NCBI RefSeq assembly: GCF_018263925.1
Contig: NZ_JAEVHF010000022.1
Span: 1 to 64,000, forward strand
Direction: 5' to 3'
From: Kistimonas asteriae
GTDB lineage: Bacteria > Pseudomonadota > Gammaproteobacteria > Pseudomonadales > Endozoicomonadaceae
DNA: 64,000 bases
Shown here: positions 10,024 through 20,353 of the stretch, in pieces
Numbering within the stretch: position 1 is the stretch's first letter
Layout: every line of letters starts with the position of its first letter
Notes under the pieces: model-generated
Told to the model about the DNA's origin: nothing
Database searches by the model: none
What the model saw: only the letters and a program-made list of their open reading frames with translations
Translations under genes and position numbers: made by a program

Positions 10024-10998
10024 TTAGCGAACACTCAGACCATCCAGCCCCAACACATTGACCATCGTATGCATGACCCCCATGCCCAGTTGACGGGCAA
10101 ACCGCTCAAATGGTGATAATTGCGGTGTAAAATCGACAATCATTTCTTCACCAATCAACTCCCGAGCCACGTAGCTTGAGCTGCCCAGACCATCAACAAG
10201 CCCCAAATCCTCCGCCTGCTCGCCTGACCAGATCAAACCAGAATACAGCAGCGGGTCATCACTCAGACGATCACCACGACCAAGCTTGACACTATCAATG
10301 AACTGCTGATGGATTGAGGCTACAGTTGTCTTAATATGCTCTGCTGCCACCGGATCTTCCGGCTGGAAAGGATCAGAAAAGCCTTTGAAGTCACCCGACT
10401 TATAAAACCGGCGGGTTACTCCCACTTTATCCATGACGCCATCCAGACCAAAACTAGCCATATAGGCACCAATCGAGCCTACAAGACTGGCCTTATCCGC
10501 ATAAATTTCATCCGCTGCTGACGCGATGTAGTACGCACCCGATGCACCAATATCGACAATAACGGCATACACTTTGAGATCATCGCGATCGCCCTTCAAA
10601 CGGCGAATCTCATCATAGATATAGCCTGATTGCACGGGACTCCCGCCAGGGCTATTAATACGCAGGATGACTCCCTTCACATTCGGATCATCAAATGCCT
10701 CCCGCAGACCACCGACAATATTATCTGCACCGGCCTGCTCACCCGAGGCAATCACGCCATCCACCTCAATCAGTGCCGTATAACCCTCTCCCTTACCCGC
10801 CGGAGCCGGCACGATGGAACGTGATGACATAAACAGACTACCCGCCACGGCAAACAACCACAACAGCGTCATCAACTTGAAGAAGACCCCCCAGCGACGG
10901 GCTCGCCGTTGCTCGACCAGCGCGCCTGACAAGAGCTTTTCAATCAAACGCCGATCCTCACCGGTCGACGCGCCGCCCCCCCACTCTTTATCCGACAT
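10024..10998 (-). CDS. sppA: Signal peptide peptidase SppA-type S49 protease
   Basis: A 324-residue inner-membrane serine protease with a cytoplasmic N-terminus and one membrane helix (about residues 38-58). The S49 catalytic Ser is in DIGASGAYY (Ser153) and the Lys is most likely Lys205 in SGDFKGF, 52 residues later, the same spacing as in the short B. subtilis SppA. It therefore belongs to the single-domain class, not the 67 kDa E. coli form. A GAGGAG ribosome site selects the ATG used here; the frame opens 4 codons earlier. It follows the HAD gene in the same direction, as in Pseudomonas. Confidence 0.9.
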   Translation of the reverse strand: MSDKEWGGGASTGEDRRLIEKLLSGALVEQRRARRWGVFFKLMTLLWLFAVAGSLFMSSRSIVPAPAGKGEGYTALIEVDGVIASGEQAGADNIVGGLREAFDDPNVKGVILRINSPGGSPVQSGYIYDEIRRLKGDRDDLKVYAVIVDIGASGAYYIASAADEIYADKASLVGSIGAYMASFGLDGVMDKVGVTRRFYKSGDFKGFSDPFQPEDPVAAEHIKTTVASIHQQFIDSVKLGRGDRLSDDPLLYSGLIWSGEQAEDLGLVDGLGSSSYVARELIGEEMIVDFTPQLSPFERFARQLGMGVMHTMVNVLGLDGLSVR

Positions 10999-11078
10999 AT
11001 AGCTCCTCAAGTACCATCAACGATCAATCACACAATGCCGGAGCGAAAACAGCATTCCGCACCCGCACCCTTTCATCA

Positions 11079-11741
11079 TTACAGCAGAGAATCTGAAATA
11101 TCACTGACCCGCTCGGCGATACGTACCGGCGCATAGGATGCCAAACGCGATCGGTCATGCACACCCCAGGTGACAGCCAATCGATCAATTCCGGCACTTG
11201 CCGCCATTTCCATATCGTAGATGCTGTCACCGATCATCAGCACATCTTCTGGCTGACAACGCACTTCCGTCACCAGCTGGTGCAACATCATAGGATCCGG
11301 CTTAGAGCGTGTTTCGTCAGCACAGCGTGTTGCATGAAACAAACCGTCCATATCACGGACATCCAGCTCCCGGGCCAACCCTTTACGGGATTTACCCGTC
11401 GCCACCGCCAGCGAGTACCCTTTTCGCTGAAGCAAACTTAAAATATCCGGAATACCGGAAAAAAACGGGGAAGGCTCATGACTTCTACCCAAAAACTCAT
11501 CGCGATAGGCATCACGAAACACATGGATGTCAGATTCGGGCAAATCAGGATATAACTGCCTGATTGCCTCAAACATACCCAAACCGATGATATTGCTGTA
11601 TTCACTGTCCGACAGGAGCGGCAGGCGTACGTTTTGCGAAGCGTACCGAAGGCACTCAACAATACGCTCCGCTGAATCCACCAACGTGCCATCCCAGTCA
11701 AAGACAACCAACTTATAGGGCAGAACTTCCATCACACTCAT
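11079..11741 (-). CDS. HAD-superfamily hydrolase, phosphoglycolate-phosphatase-like
   Basis: A 220-residue haloacid-dehalogenase family phosphatase. Motif I is VFDWDGTLVDS (nucleophile and acid Asp), motif II lies in LAVATGKSRKG, and motifs III/IV are RSKPDPMML and MIGDSIYDMEMA. The helical cap between motifs I and II places it in subclass IA, with Gph. Substrate is not determined by sequence. It lies between rluC (62-base gap) and sppA, a conserved grouping. Two ATGs, three codons apart, are possible starts; the upstream one is used. An earlier TTG is less likely. Confidence 0.87.
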   Translation of the reverse strand: MSVMEVLPYKLVVFDWDGTLVDSAERIVECLRYASQNVRLPLLSDSEYSNIIGLGMFEAIRQLYPDLPESDIHVFRDAYRDEFLGRSHEPSPFFSGIPDILSLLQRKGYSLAVATGKSRKGLARELDVRDMDGLFHATRCADETRSKPDPMMLHQLVTEVRCQPEDVLMIGDSIYDMEMAASAGIDRLAVTWGVHDRSRLASYAPVRIAERVSDISDSLL

Positions 11742-11803
11742 CCCTGCATCACGGGTTTTTAGTCTTTTTTGATTCAAGCAAGATCATCAAGACTGCAGGG
11801 CAA

Positions 11804-12766
11804 CTAGCCCCGCAGTTGTTGTAACCCTTCACACAATTCCTCAGGCAGAGGCGCCTCAAACACCATTTCGCGCTGATCAGGCAGCTGAACCTTTAATCGG
11901 GCAGCATGCAGAAACAGTCGACGAACACCCTGCTGCCTCATACTTTTATTGGTTTCATCATCACCATACTTTTCATCCCCGACGATCGGGCAACCAACAT
12001 GCCTCGAGTGCACCCGGATCTGATGGGTTCGCCCTGTCTCAAGGCGCGCCTCAACCAATGTGCAACTGCCCAGCCGCTCAAGAACCTGAAAATGGGTTAC
12101 GGAGGCTTTACCCTCAGGATGAACCACAACAATCCGCTCACCGGAACGCAGGGTATTCTTAAGCAATGGCGCCTTGACCGTCTGTCGCCTGGTCGGCCAA
12201 CGACCTGATACCAGTAACTGGTATATTTTTTCAGTTTTGCCTGACTGCATCTGAACATGCAAATGCTTGAGCATGCTGCGCTTCTTCGCAATCAGGAGGC
12301 AGCCAGAAGTATCCCGATCCAGACGATGCACCAATTCAAGAAAACGACTTTCCGGACGCATAGCCCGCAACGCCTCAATCACCCCAAGCGACACACCACT
12401 ACCGCCATGGACGGCCATACCGCTCGGCTTGTTGACCACCAGCAAAGCATCATCCTCATAAAGAATACTCTGCTCAATGGCGCCACTCATTCCGGCACTG
12501 GGCGATGGCGCCGGCGGCTTTTCGGCCATACGGACCGGCGGAATACGGACATTATCACCCGCTACCAAACGGTAATCGGCCGTAACACGCCCTTTATTGA
12601 CCCGCACTTCACCCTTACGAATAATCCGGTATATACGCGTCTTCGGCACCCCTTTAAGGTGCAGCTTCAGGAAATTATCGAGTCGCTGCCCGGCCCGCTC
12701 GCTATCCACCTCAACGAAACGTACCCGGACATCAACTACTGGAGATATAGGCTGTTCATTACTCAT
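11804..12766 (-). CDS. rluC: 23S rRNA pseudouridine synthase RluC
   Basis: A 320-residue RluA-family enzyme with an S4 RNA-binding domain (about residues 25-85) and a catalytic domain containing HRLDRDTSG, where Asp150 is the nucleophile. RluC modifies U955, U2504 and U2580 in E. coli 23S rRNA. It is divergent from rne, and the rluC/rne head-to-head pair is widely conserved, which supports RluC over RluD or RluA. A 549-base intergenic region separates the two starts. Confidence 0.93.
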   Translation of the reverse strand: MSNEQPISPVVDVRVRFVEVDSERAGQRLDNFLKLHLKGVPKTRIYRIIRKGEVRVNKGRVTADYRLVAGDNVRIPPVRMAEKPPAPSPSAGMSGAIEQSILYEDDALLVVNKPSGMAVHGGSGVSLGVIEALRAMRPESRFLELVHRLDRDTSGCLLIAKKRSMLKHLHVQMQSGKTEKIYQLLVSGRWPTRRQTVKAPLLKNTLRSGERIVVVHPEGKASVTHFQVLERLGSCTLVEARLETGRTHQIRVHSRHVGCPIVGDEKYGDDETNKSMRQQGVRRLFLHAARLKVQLPDQREMVFEAPLPEELCEGLQQLRG

Positions 12767-13315
12767 GCGGCCATCTTACCAGCTTTCAGGTCATTTGCTG
12801 CACTCGGGAATTGCTGATATATTTCAGGTACCGGCCGTAGATCAGTACGTGATTGCGACGGAAAGTTATAAGCAATTGATTTAATACCCATTAATTGTCA
12901 CAAGGACCACGGAGAATTTTCCCGTAGACGGTGTCCAAGTATGAGTGACAAGGGTAAAAAAGAGTCAGCAAGAACGGCATCATAACGTGCCGTGACTCTG
13001 ACAAAAGTTAACTAGCGCTATCCTTTTCAGTCAGGCGCTCCTATTAAGATTTCAGAAGTCGGCACGCAGGCACTCATGCTTCGCTGACTGCAGCCGGGTT
13101 ATCCACCCACCTGCAGAACGCACAAGATAAGACCTGTATGCCCATGTTGAGGCCAGAAAGGCCTGGCAAGCCGTTTCAGTATGGTGACCGTTACAACCAT
13201 GGGCATCGCTGAAAAAACGCTTGCAGCGATATACAGCAACACAAGCAACAACAAGAATGAATAATAGGAGATACCGCGCTTGAAGAGGATGGCCGCCACA
13301 TACTATCGGTAATTC
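12767..13315 (+). other. rne: Long rluC-rne intergenic region, presumed rne leader
   Basis: This 549-base region carries no convincing protein gene. In E. coli the rne 5' leader folds into hairpins that RNase E itself binds and cleaves to limit its own synthesis. Here a strong imperfect hairpin lies at 12961-12999: AGAGTCA pairs with TGACTCT and, inside it, ACGGCA pairs with TGCCGT. Further A+T-rich single-strand segments that RNase E could cut flank it. The start codon itself has only a modest ribosome site. The leader function is inferred from position and family behaviour. Confidence 0.5.
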
Positions 13316-16300
13316 ATGAAAAGAATGCTTATCAATGCGACCCAGCAGGAAGAGCTGCGGGTTGCACTGGTCGATGGCCAGAGACTCTATGACCTGGACA
13401 TCGAATCCGACGCCAGGGAACAGAAAAAAGCCAACATCTACAAGGGCAAAATCACCCGCATTGAGCCAAGCCTCGAAGCTGCGTTTGTCGACTTCGGTGC
13501 TGAACGCCACGGATTTCTCCCCTTAAAGGAAATCTCCCGCGAATATTTCAACAAAACCCAGTCCGGCCGCCCGAACATCAAGGATGTCATCAGGGAAGGT
13601 CAGGAAGTCGTCATTCAGGTTGATAAAGAGGAGCGTGGTAACAAAGGCGCTGCTCTGACCACCTTTATCAGCCTTGCCGGACGCTACCTGGTTCTGATGC
13701 CCAACAATCCTCGTGCAGGCGGGATTTCTCGTCGTATTGAAGGTGATGAACGCACTCAGCTCCGCGAAGCGCTCAGCCAGCTGGATATCCCTCAGGAAAT
13801 GGGTGTTATCGTTCGTACTGCCGGCCTGGGCCGCGGCAGCGAAGAGCTTCAGTGGGATCTGGACTACCTTCTACAGCTCTGGAACTCCATCCAGGAAGCG
13901 GCATCCACCAATTCCGCCCCCTTCCTGATCTACCAGGAAAGCAACGTTATCATCCGGGCTATCCGCGACTACCTGCGCCAGGACATCGGCGAAGTACTGG
14001 TTGATAACCCCAAGGTTCACGCAGAAGCCCTGGACTTTATCCGCCAGGTTATGCCGCAGTACCAGAGCCGCATCAAACTCTATAAAGATACGGTACCGCT
14101 GTTCAACCGCTTCCAGATCGAAACCCAGATCGAGACGGCCTTCCAGCGTGAAGTCAATCTTCCCTCTGGCGGCTCCATCGTCATTGATCCCACCGAAGCA
14201 CTGGTATCCATTGACATCAACTCCGCTCGGGCCACCCGCGGTGGTGACATTGAAGAGACTGCACTCAACACCAACCTTGAAGCCGCCGACGAGATCGCAC
14301 GCCAGCTTCGGTTGCGGGATATCGGCGGACTGATTGTCATCGACTTCATTGACATGAACTCGAACAAGAGCCAGCGCGAAGTCGAAAACCGGATGAAAGA
14401 CGCCCTCCAGATGGACCGCGCCCGCGTCCAGATTGGCCGTATTTCCCGTTTCGGCCTTCTGGAAATGTCCCGTCAGCGTCTGCGCCCCTCTCTGGGTGAA
14501 ACCAGCGGCATCGTCTGCCCCCGCTGCCATGGCCAGGGCACCATTCGCGATATCAGCTCTCTCGCACTGTCCATCCTGAGACTGATGGAGGAAGAAGCAC
14601 TCAAAGAGCGAACCTCTGAAATTCGTGCGCAAGTTCCCGTCAGCGTTGGCACGTTCCTGCTGAACGAAAAACGTGGCGTGATCAGTAAAATTGAGAAACG
14701 CAACGACGTACGTGTTCTGGTCATCCCAAACCCGAACCTGGAAACGCCACACTTTGAAGTCCAACGTCTCCGGGACGATCACGCTGCTGTTCAGGCAAAA
14801 GAGAACAGCTTCGAAATTACCACTGAGATTGATGAAGCGGCTGAAGAGCTTGTTCAGGAAAAACCTGCCATCAAAACCAGTGAGGCGGCTGTAAAAAATA
14901 TCAGACCGGCACAACCTGCACCGGCGAAACCTGCCACCCAAGAGCAGATTGGATTGATCGGCTCTGTGTCCCGCTTCCTGTCTGGCCTGTTCAAGGGCGA
15001 AGAGCAGCCACAAAACAAGGCTGCGCCAGACTCCTCCAGAAGCCAGGAAAAGCCACAGCCTCGCAATAATGGCGCCAAACAACAAGACCAACGCCGCCAG
15101 AGCGACCGCAGTGATCGTCGCGATCAACGCAGTAGTCAGCAACCAGAGCAGGGGCGCCCTAACCAGCGTCAGCGCCGTGATTCACGCAATGCGGATCAAA
15201 AACGCGAGCGCGATACCGTCAAAGGCCCTAATCAGCGCCCCAAACAGGCGCCTAAGCAGGAACGTCCGGCTCAGGAAGAGAACAAACAAAGCAATCGCCC
15301 AACTCGCGAAGAACGCCAGCCTGAGCAGACTACGGGGTCAGATGAACGCCGCCGCCGTCCACGCAACCTGGCCAATCGTCGCAGAAGTAATCGCCCTTCT
15401 CAGCGCGATCGCCAGCAACAGGTCGAACAGGTCGAAAACAACACACAGGTTGCCCCTCCAACCGAGCCAGCATCAGCTGAAAAGCGTGTTTCGGAACAAT
15501 CTCGTCCGAACGAACAGCAGCAGCAGCAGCAGCAGGGCAAGGCCCGCAAGGAACAGGATCGCAGCACAACTGCTCGCCCTGTAAACGAACAGGCAACGAT
15601 CACTGAGACGCCTGCCGCACCCTCTGAGAGCAGAGCACCTCAGGCAATGGCAGTGGCAGTGGAAACCAGGGAAGCTTCTGGCACCACACAAAAAGCGCCT
15701 GTAACTCAAGCACCAGAAAAGCCTGAAACAGCGCCCCAACTCTCAGCGAAAACACCTGAGCAGCTACCGAAAGAAGCTGTACCAGAAGCCCCCAAAATGA
15801 CGGGATTGGCTGAAGCCATCTCTGCGACTGCAAGGTCAGAGGGTCACCCCAAACCCACCGGGATTGAAGCAGCAACTGCTGCCACAAAGGGTGACTCCGG
15901 CCAGGCACAAAAGCCGACGCAGGCAACTGAGACTGTCGATATTCCCAAGCCTCGCTCTGAAAGACCTGCCAGAAAAGAGCGGAGAGAAAAGGAAGAAAGA
16001 ACGGCACAACCAGTGCACGCCGCGCCCAAGGCATCCGATTCAGCACCCAAGCCTGAACCCAAGACCACTGGCGCTACAGCGGATGATACCGCCACACGCT
16101 CACGTCCTCAGACTGCCCAGCCTGTTAAGGCAGAGACTGCTGACAACCAAAACACCAGAGCTTCCGCCCCGATCTCTGAGCCCACTGCTGAGGTAAAAAG
16201 CACTCAAAAGCCTGAGAGCTCCACTACAACAGAGGCACCCAGGAAAAGACGCACCCGGGCACATAATGACCCACGGGAAATCAAGCGCAGACAGGCCGAA

Positions 16301-16378
16301 CAACAGGTTAAGCCCCAAGAAGCAGTAAGCTCATCCACTGCGCAACCACAAGAGGAAACCTCTGAAGTCCAGCGTTAA
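13316..16378 (+). CDS. rne: Ribonuclease E
   Basis: A 1,020-residue RNase E, the endonuclease and scaffold of the RNA degradosome. Residues 1 to about 510 hold the S1 domain ([19 protein letters not shown]), 5' sensor, DNase-I-like catalytic domain with [11 protein letters not shown] and VIDFIDM (metal-binding Asp residues), and the zinc-link CPRCHGQG (Cys401, Cys404). Residues about 545-561 ([17 protein letters not shown]) form an amphipathic helix that should tether it to the inner membrane. The remaining half is disordered: Arg/Gln-rich RNA-binding stretches, a Q7 run, then Ala/Pro/Glu/Lys repeats, ending near [12 protein letters not shown] (981-992), a C-terminal motif I associate with pseudomonad RNase E partner binding. 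Confidence 0.97.
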   Translation: MKRMLINATQQEELRVALVDGQRLYDLDIESDAREQKKANIYKGKITRIEPSLEAAFVDFGAERHGFLPLKEISREYFNKTQSGRPNIKDVIREGQEVVIQVDKEERGNKGAALTTFISLAGRYLVLMPNNPRAGGISRRIEGDERTQLREALSQLDIPQEMGVIVRTAGLGRGSEELQWDLDYLLQLWNSIQEAASTNSAPFLIYQESNVIIRAIRDYLRQDIGEVLVDNPKVHAEALDFIRQVMPQYQSRIKLYKDTVPLFNRFQIETQIETAFQREVNLPSGGSIVIDPTEALVSIDINSARATRGGDIEETALNTNLEAADEIARQLRLRDIGGLIVIDFIDMNSNKSQREVENRMKDALQMDRARVQIGRISRFGLLEMSRQRLRPSLGETSGIVCPRCHGQGTIRDISSLALSILRLMEEEALKERTSEIRAQVPVSVGTFLLNEKRGVISKIEKRNDVRVLVIPNPNLETPHFEVQRLRDDHAAVQAKENSFEITTEIDEAAEELVQEKPAIKTSEAAVKNIRPAQPAPAKPATQEQIGLIGSVSRFLSGLFKGEEQPQNKAAPDSSRSQEKPQPRNNGAKQQDQRRQSDRSDRRDQRSSQQPEQGRPNQRQRRDSRNADQKRERDTVKGPNQRPKQAPKQERPAQEENKQSNRPTREERQPEQTTGSDERRRRPRNLANRRRSNRPSQRDRQQQVEQVENNTQVAPPTEPASAEKRVSEQSRPNEQQQQQQQGKARKEQDRSTTARPVNEQATITETPAAPSESRAPQAMAVAVETREASGTTQKAPVTQAPEKPETAPQLSAKTPEQLPKEAVPEAPKMTGLAEAISATARSEGHPKPTGIEAATAATKGDSGQAQKPTQATETVDIPKPRSERPARKERREKEERTAQPVHAAPKASDSAPKPEPKTTGATADDTATRSRPQTAQPVKAETADNQNTRASAPISEPTAEVKSTQKPESSTTTEAPRKRRTRAHNDPREIKRRQAEQQVKPQEAVSSSTAQPQEETSEVQR

Positions 16379-16389
16379 AGGGCCACAAT

Positions 16390-16419
16390 AAAAAAGGGAG
16401 TCTTTCGACTCCCTTTTTT
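16390..16419 (+). terminator. Two-way terminator after rne and murB
   Basis: AAAAAAGGGAGTC, a TTTC tetraloop and GACTCCCTTTTTT make a near-perfect intrinsic terminator with A and T runs on both sides. It begins 12 bases after the rne stop and ends 13 bases from the murB stop, so it serves both convergent genes. Confidence 0.93.
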
Positions 16420-16431
16420 ATTAATGCCTAC

Positions 16432-17460
16432 TCAATAGATCCTTGGCTCTATTTCAAGGGTCACAGAAAATCGCTCTTTAACTGCTACCCGAATTTCCTC
16501 AGCCAACAGCAAGACATCTTTCCCACAGGCATTACCGTGATTGACAAGCACCAGCGCCTGCTTATCATAAACACCCGCACCATCCTTCTTTAAGCATCCC
16601 TTAAAGCCACAGTGTTCAATCAGCCAACCCGCCGCAAGCTTCCAACCTTCTGACACCTTATAGGCGGGAATATCAGAAAATTTATCTTTTAGCGCAACCT
16701 TATGCTCCTCTGAGACCACTGGATTTTTGAAGAAACTTCCCGCATTTCCTATGACCTGTGGATCAGGTAATTTTTCCCTGCGGATAGCACAGACTGCACG
16801 ACAGATATCCATACCTGTAGGTCGCTCTCCTTCACCTGCAAAGCCTTCAGCTTTCTCCTTTAGCGCGCCATAATCCAGTTCAGGCATCAACGTTGTGCTC
16901 AGCCTCAACGTCACCGAAGTTATTATCACTCGATCCATCAAGCCGTTTTTAAACACTGAATCCCGGTACCCAAAAGCACACTCTTCTGCAGACAATGTCG
17001 TGCTCTCACCCGTCTGCCGATCAACCGCTTCAAGACTGACAAAGCGATCTTTGATCTCTACACCATAAGCCCCGATGTTCTGCACAGGTGCAGCACCGAC
17101 ACAACCGGGTATTAGCGCCAGATTTTCCAAACCATAAAATTTTTGCTCCAGACTCCAGCAGACCAGCGAATGCCAGTGCTCACCAGCCCCCACTTTCAGT
17201 AGAACCGAGCCATTATGGCTTTCTTGAATCTCCCGTCCTTTCAGACGTATTAACAACACCAAGGCATCAAGAGATTCACCCAGAACAACATTGCTTCCTT
17301 CACCCAGTGGAATGACTGGCAGATGACGCTCTTTAGCAAATACCAGTGCTTCTTGAAGCGCTGCCAGAGACTCAACCCGCCCGAAATAACGAGCGACTGA
17401 TTCGAGCCCCATGGTATTCATTGTTTTAAGACTGGCATACTCCTCAATTTTCAGATTCAT
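16432..17460 (-). CDS. murB: UDP-N-acetylenolpyruvoylglucosamine reductase
   Basis: A 342-residue type I MurB, the FAD enzyme that makes UDP-MurNAc. Features are NTMGLESVARYF near the start, the FAD loop PLGEGSNVVLGE, GCVGAAPVQNIGAYGVEI and the proton-donor loop GNAGSFFKNPVV. The Tyr loop GYRDSVFK is present, as in E. coli type I enzymes. Its ATG overlaps the end of the phosphatase gene by 4 bases, and it ends the minus-strand run lolC-to-murB. Confidence 0.95.
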   Translation of the reverse strand: MNLKIEEYASLKTMNTMGLESVARYFGRVESLAALQEALVFAKERHLPVIPLGEGSNVVLGESLDALVLLIRLKGREIQESHNGSVLLKVGAGEHWHSLVCWSLEQKFYGLENLALIPGCVGAAPVQNIGAYGVEIKDRFVSLEAVDRQTGESTTLSAEECAFGYRDSVFKNGLMDRVIITSVTLRLSTTLMPELDYGALKEKAEGFAGEGERPTGMDICRAVCAIRREKLPDPQVIGNAGSFFKNPVVSEEHKVALKDKFSDIPAYKVSEGWKLAAGWLIEHCGFKGCLKKDGAGVYDKQALVLVNHGNACGKDVLLLAEEIRVAVKERFSVTLEIEPRIY

Positions 17461-17936
17461 GCCGCCCCTTCCAACGTTGGCTTCAATGAAGAAAGCAAGG
17501 CCAGTGATGCATCCTCTATAAGATCAAGCACCGCTTCAAAACCACCCTTTCCACCATAATAAGGGTCAGGCACTTCATCCTGCACACTTCCCTCATAGTC
17601 CAGAAACAGTCTCACCTTATCTTGAAAAGACACCGGACAGCAGCTCAACAAAGCCTGAAGATTGGCCTTATCCATAGCCAGAATAAGATCAAAACACTCA
17701 AAGTCTGCCGCTTCAACATGTCGAGATCTTATATGAGATAACCGGTAACCCCGGCGGGATGCCGCCTCAATTGCCCGACGGTCAGGTGGCTCACCCACAT
17801 GACAGGCACTGGTTCCTGCAGAATCCACATCAATCTGCTCACTCAAGCCCGCTTGCGCCACCAAGTGCTCAAAGACACCCTGCGCCGTCGGTGACCGGCA
17901 AATATTGCCAAGACAAACAAATAAAATCCGCATCAT
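17457..17936 (-). CDS. Low-molecular-weight protein tyrosine phosphatase
   Basis: A 159-residue LMW-PTP. The P-loop VCLGNICRS gives the nucleophile Cys8 and Arg14 (C-x5-R), and the general acid lies in EVPDPYYGG. Homologues in polysaccharide clusters dephosphorylate Wzc-type kinases, but here the gene is wedged between kdsB and murB as in Pseudomonas, so its target cannot be read from context. Two adjacent ATG codons overlap the kdsB stop; either could be the start. Confidence 0.92.
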   Translation of the reverse strand: MMRILFVCLGNICRSPTAQGVFEHLVAQAGLSEQIDVDSAGTSACHVGEPPDRRAIEAASRRGYRLSHIRSRHVEAADFECFDLILAMDKANLQALLSCCPVSFQDKVRLFLDYEGSVQDEVPDPYYGGKGGFEAVLDLIEDASLALLSSLKPTLEGAA

Positions 17937-18715
17937 GCAGAAACGCTCAAATCCCTTTCAACAATGAATCGTCTGACACGCTCCAGATCAGCACTGGTGT
18001 CAATCCCGGCCGGCGGCAACTCGGCCGCTTCAGCAACATGTATCGCACGGCCATGCCAAAGCACCCGCAACTGCTCGAGCTTTTCAAGGGCTTCCAGTGG
18101 TGAAACACCCCAGTCCACAAACGCATTCAGGAGATCAACACGATAGGCATAAATACCAATATGTCGCTGATACAAGGGACTGTCAGCAATCTCATCCGTC
18201 ACACCATCCGCAAAACGGTCACGATCCCAGGGAATCACCGCACGACTGAAATAACGCGCCATACCACGGGTATCAGCCACCACTTTCACGACGGCTGGAT
18301 TAAACAGATCATCCGCCGAGTTTATGCGATGGCTCAGCGTCGCCACCGAGGCTTCTGGGTTGTTGGCGAGATTATCCGCCACCTGATCAATGACCGCCGG
18401 TGGAATCAGAGGTTCATCCCCCTGGACATTCACCACGATGTCTTCAGGCCCAAACCCCTGCCGGGCAACCACCTCCTGCAAGCGATCGGTACCGGTCGGA
18501 TGATCAGACCGGGTCATGACCACTTCCGCACCAAAACGGACGGCGGCACCACGGATACGCTCATCATCCGTGGCGATAATGACGTTATCCGCACGACTCT
18601 TGCAGGCCTGTTCATAGACATGCTGAATCATCGGCTTACCGGCAATATCCGCCAGCGGCTTGCCCGGCAGGCGACTTGAACCATAACGGGCCGGAATAAT
18701 CACTGAATAGGACAT
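17933..18715 (-). CDS. kdsB: CMP-KDO synthetase
   Basis: A 260-residue 3-deoxy-manno-octulosonate cytidylyltransferase. The nucleotidyltransferase motif [16 protein letters not shown] (6-21), [12 protein letters not shown] and the Asp-containing metal site are intact. It activates KDO for addition to lipid A by WaaA. It overlaps the phosphatase gene by 4 bases and follows ycaR by 6 bases, so the lpxK-ycaR-kdsB group is almost certainly one transcript. Confidence 0.96.
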   Translation of the reverse strand: MSYSVIIPARYGSSRLPGKPLADIAGKPMIQHVYEQACKSRADNVIIATDDERIRGAAVRFGAEVVMTRSDHPTGTDRLQEVVARQGFGPEDIVVNVQGDEPLIPPAVIDQVADNLANNPEASVATLSHRINSADDLFNPAVVKVVADTRGMARYFSRAVIPWDRDRFADGVTDEIADSPLYQRHIGIYAYRVDLLNAFVDWGVSPLEALEKLEQLRVLWHGRAIHVAEAAELPPAGIDTSADLERVRRFIVERDLSVSA

Positions 18716-18721
18716 CGCAGC

Positions 18722-18901
18722 TTACAGCCTCTCATCCGTTGTCAGGGTGCGAGCCTCTGACTCCAGCATAACGGGAATTTCATCCCGTACCGGATAAGCC
18801 AGCCCGCAGGGACGACAGATCAACTCCTTCTTGTCCTGATCGACCTTGATATCGCCCTTACACAGTGGGCAGACGAGAATTTCGAACAGTTTTTTATCCA
18901 T
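18722..18901 (-). CDS. ycaR: Trm112/YcaR-family zinc-ribbon protein
   Basis: A 59-residue UPF0434 protein: MDKKLFEILVCPLCKGDI, then CRPCGLAYPVRDEIPVML. The CPLC and CRPC pairs can bind one metal ion. Homologues resemble eukaryotic Trm112, a methyltransferase activator; the bacterial function is not settled. It overlaps the 3' end of lpxK by 8 bases and precedes kdsB, the conserved lpxK-ycaR-kdsB order. Confidence 0.93.
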   Translation of the reverse strand: MDKKLFEILVCPLCKGDIKVDQDKKELICRPCGLAYPVRDEIPVMLESEARTLTTDERL

Positions 18902-19937
18902 TAGCAGAAACCGACTGAAAAGAGGATGGAAAGTCAGACAGCTTGGCAGACACCTGCTCCCAGAAGCTGTCTGGCAATTTAGCGTCAACGGCCAGGTACC
19001 ACCAGTTATCATGGGCAAAACGGCGGCACTTGATGGCATCTTTGGCGGTCATTATAACGGGTTGCCCGCCAGCAAAGGCAAAATCCTCCGAACCATAGGC
19101 ATGGTGATCGGGAAATGCTTGCTCCTTAACCGTAAACCCCAGCGATTTGAGAGATTCAAAAAAGCGGCCAGGATTACCTATACCAGCCACGGCATGGACG
19201 GGTTCATCGAGTTCACCCCAGTCTGATACTGGCATGGGCTTACCTGACTTCAGGTTTACCAGACGGGTAGGTACGAGCGTCATGATATTACAGGTTACTT
19301 CATCCACCTCAGCAACAGGCTTCCCGTTCGCAATGATGAAATCCACGGCTGCAAGGCGATCAGCCGGTTCACGCAAGGGGCCGGCAGGCAAGCAGCGACC
19401 ATTACCCAGCCATCGAGCCCCATCCAGAACGACCATCTCGATATGACGAACAAGAGCATAGTGCTGAAGGCCATCATCACTGATGATCACATCGCACTCA
19501 TGATGGGAGAGCAAATAACGGGCTGCGGATGGGCGATCCGGATCGATGACCACCGGTACGCCTGTCATTTCCGCCAGCATCACCGGCTCATCCCCCAGCC
19601 TGGCAGGATCACTATCGGGCAAGACCACGGCAGGGAAGGTATCAACCTTGGCCCCATATCCTCGGCTAATGATACCGGGACGATACCCTCGCCGCTGCAA
19701 CGCTGACACAAGGGCGGCAACCAGTGGCGTCTTCCCCGTACCACCTACAGTGATATTACCCACAACGATAACCGGAACAGGCGGTTGCCAGAGGCTCTTT
19801 TGATTTAAGTGGTATTGGTGCTGTCGACGCCTGACCTGCCATTCCACCAGTTTCGATAATGGCAATAATGGCGTTAACAGCGGATTGAAATCAGGCTGGT
19901 ACCACGCAGATACCAGCCTGTCGGAAAAACTGCTCAC
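18894..19937 (-). CDS. lpxK: Tetraacyldisaccharide 4'-kinase
   Basis: A 347-residue LpxK, which phosphorylates the 4' position of the lipid A disaccharide at the inner face of the cytoplasmic membrane. The P-loop is in VGNITVGGTGKTPLVAAL, and the Asp-rich segment DVIISDDGLQHY is the family signature. The start is GTG with AGGAG 9 bases upstream, overlapping the exbD stop as GTGA. It forms a tight cluster with exbB and exbD, as in Pseudomonas. Confidence 0.95.
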   Translation of the reverse strand: MSSFSDRLVSAWYQPDFNPLLTPLLPLSKLVEWQVRRRQHQYHLNQKSLWQPPVPVIVVGNITVGGTGKTPLVAALVSALQRRGYRPGIISRGYGAKVDTFPAVVLPDSDPARLGDEPVMLAEMTGVPVVIDPDRPSAARYLLSHHECDVIISDDGLQHYALVRHIEMVVLDGARWLGNGRCLPAGPLREPADRLAAVDFIIANGKPVAEVDEVTCNIMTLVPTRLVNLKSGKPMPVSDWGELDEPVHAVAGIGNPGRFFESLKSLGFTVKEQAFPDHHAYGSEDFAFAGGQPVIMTAKDAIKCRRFAHDNWWYLAVDAKLPDSFWEQVSAKLSDFPSSFQSVSANG

Positions 19938-20353
19938 TGACTGGGCGGCTCCTGGGCCGTAATACTGAGATGGGAAAAGCCAAGATCACCGGCGGCCTCC
20001 ATGGCCGTTACCACCGCCTGATGAGGCGTCATGGCGTCAGCCGTAATCACAAGCGGCAATTTGCTGTTACCCTGTGACGCCTGAATAAGCGCCTGCTTGA
20101 GGTTTTCCAGTCCATCACTGGCTAGCTTCTCACCGTTAACCGCAATATGACCGTTTTTGTCGATGCCGATCTCAATCTGCCGGGGGGGCTTCCTGACTTC
20201 TTCCCCGGTCGCTTCCGGTAAATCAATGGTTAACTGAGTTTCCCGGGTAAACGTGGTCGACACCATGAAAAAGATCAGCAGCAGGAACACAACATCAATC
20301 AAAGGCGTCAGGTTGACTGAAACCTCCTCATTTCGCTGGCGGCGAAACTTCAT
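19934..20353 (-). CDS. exbD: ExbD/TolR-family biopolymer transporter
   Basis: A 139-residue protein with one N-terminal membrane helix (VNLTPLIDVVFLLLIFFMV) that carries the proton-path Asp of the LTPLIDVVF motif, and a periplasmic ExbD/TolR domain. With the adjacent ExbB it should form a proton-driven stator. TolA, TonB and TolQ are not nearby, so the energised partner is unknown. The location before lpxK has suggested a role in envelope or lipid A export in other bacteria, without proof. It overlaps exbB by 4 bases. Confidence 0.92.
   Translation of the reverse strand: MKFRRQRNEEVSVNLTPLIDVVFLLLIFFMVSTTFTRETQLTIDLPEATGEEVRKPPRQIEIGIDKNGHIAVNGEKLASDGLENLKQALIQASQGNSKLPLVITADAMTPHQAVVTAMEAAGDLGFSHLSITAQEPPSQ

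Noticed and set aside
13871-15142. A 423-codon open frame antisense to rne
   Set aside because: It lies wholly inside the well-supported RNase E gene on the opposite strand; it follows from the codon bias of rne and has no ribosome site or family match.
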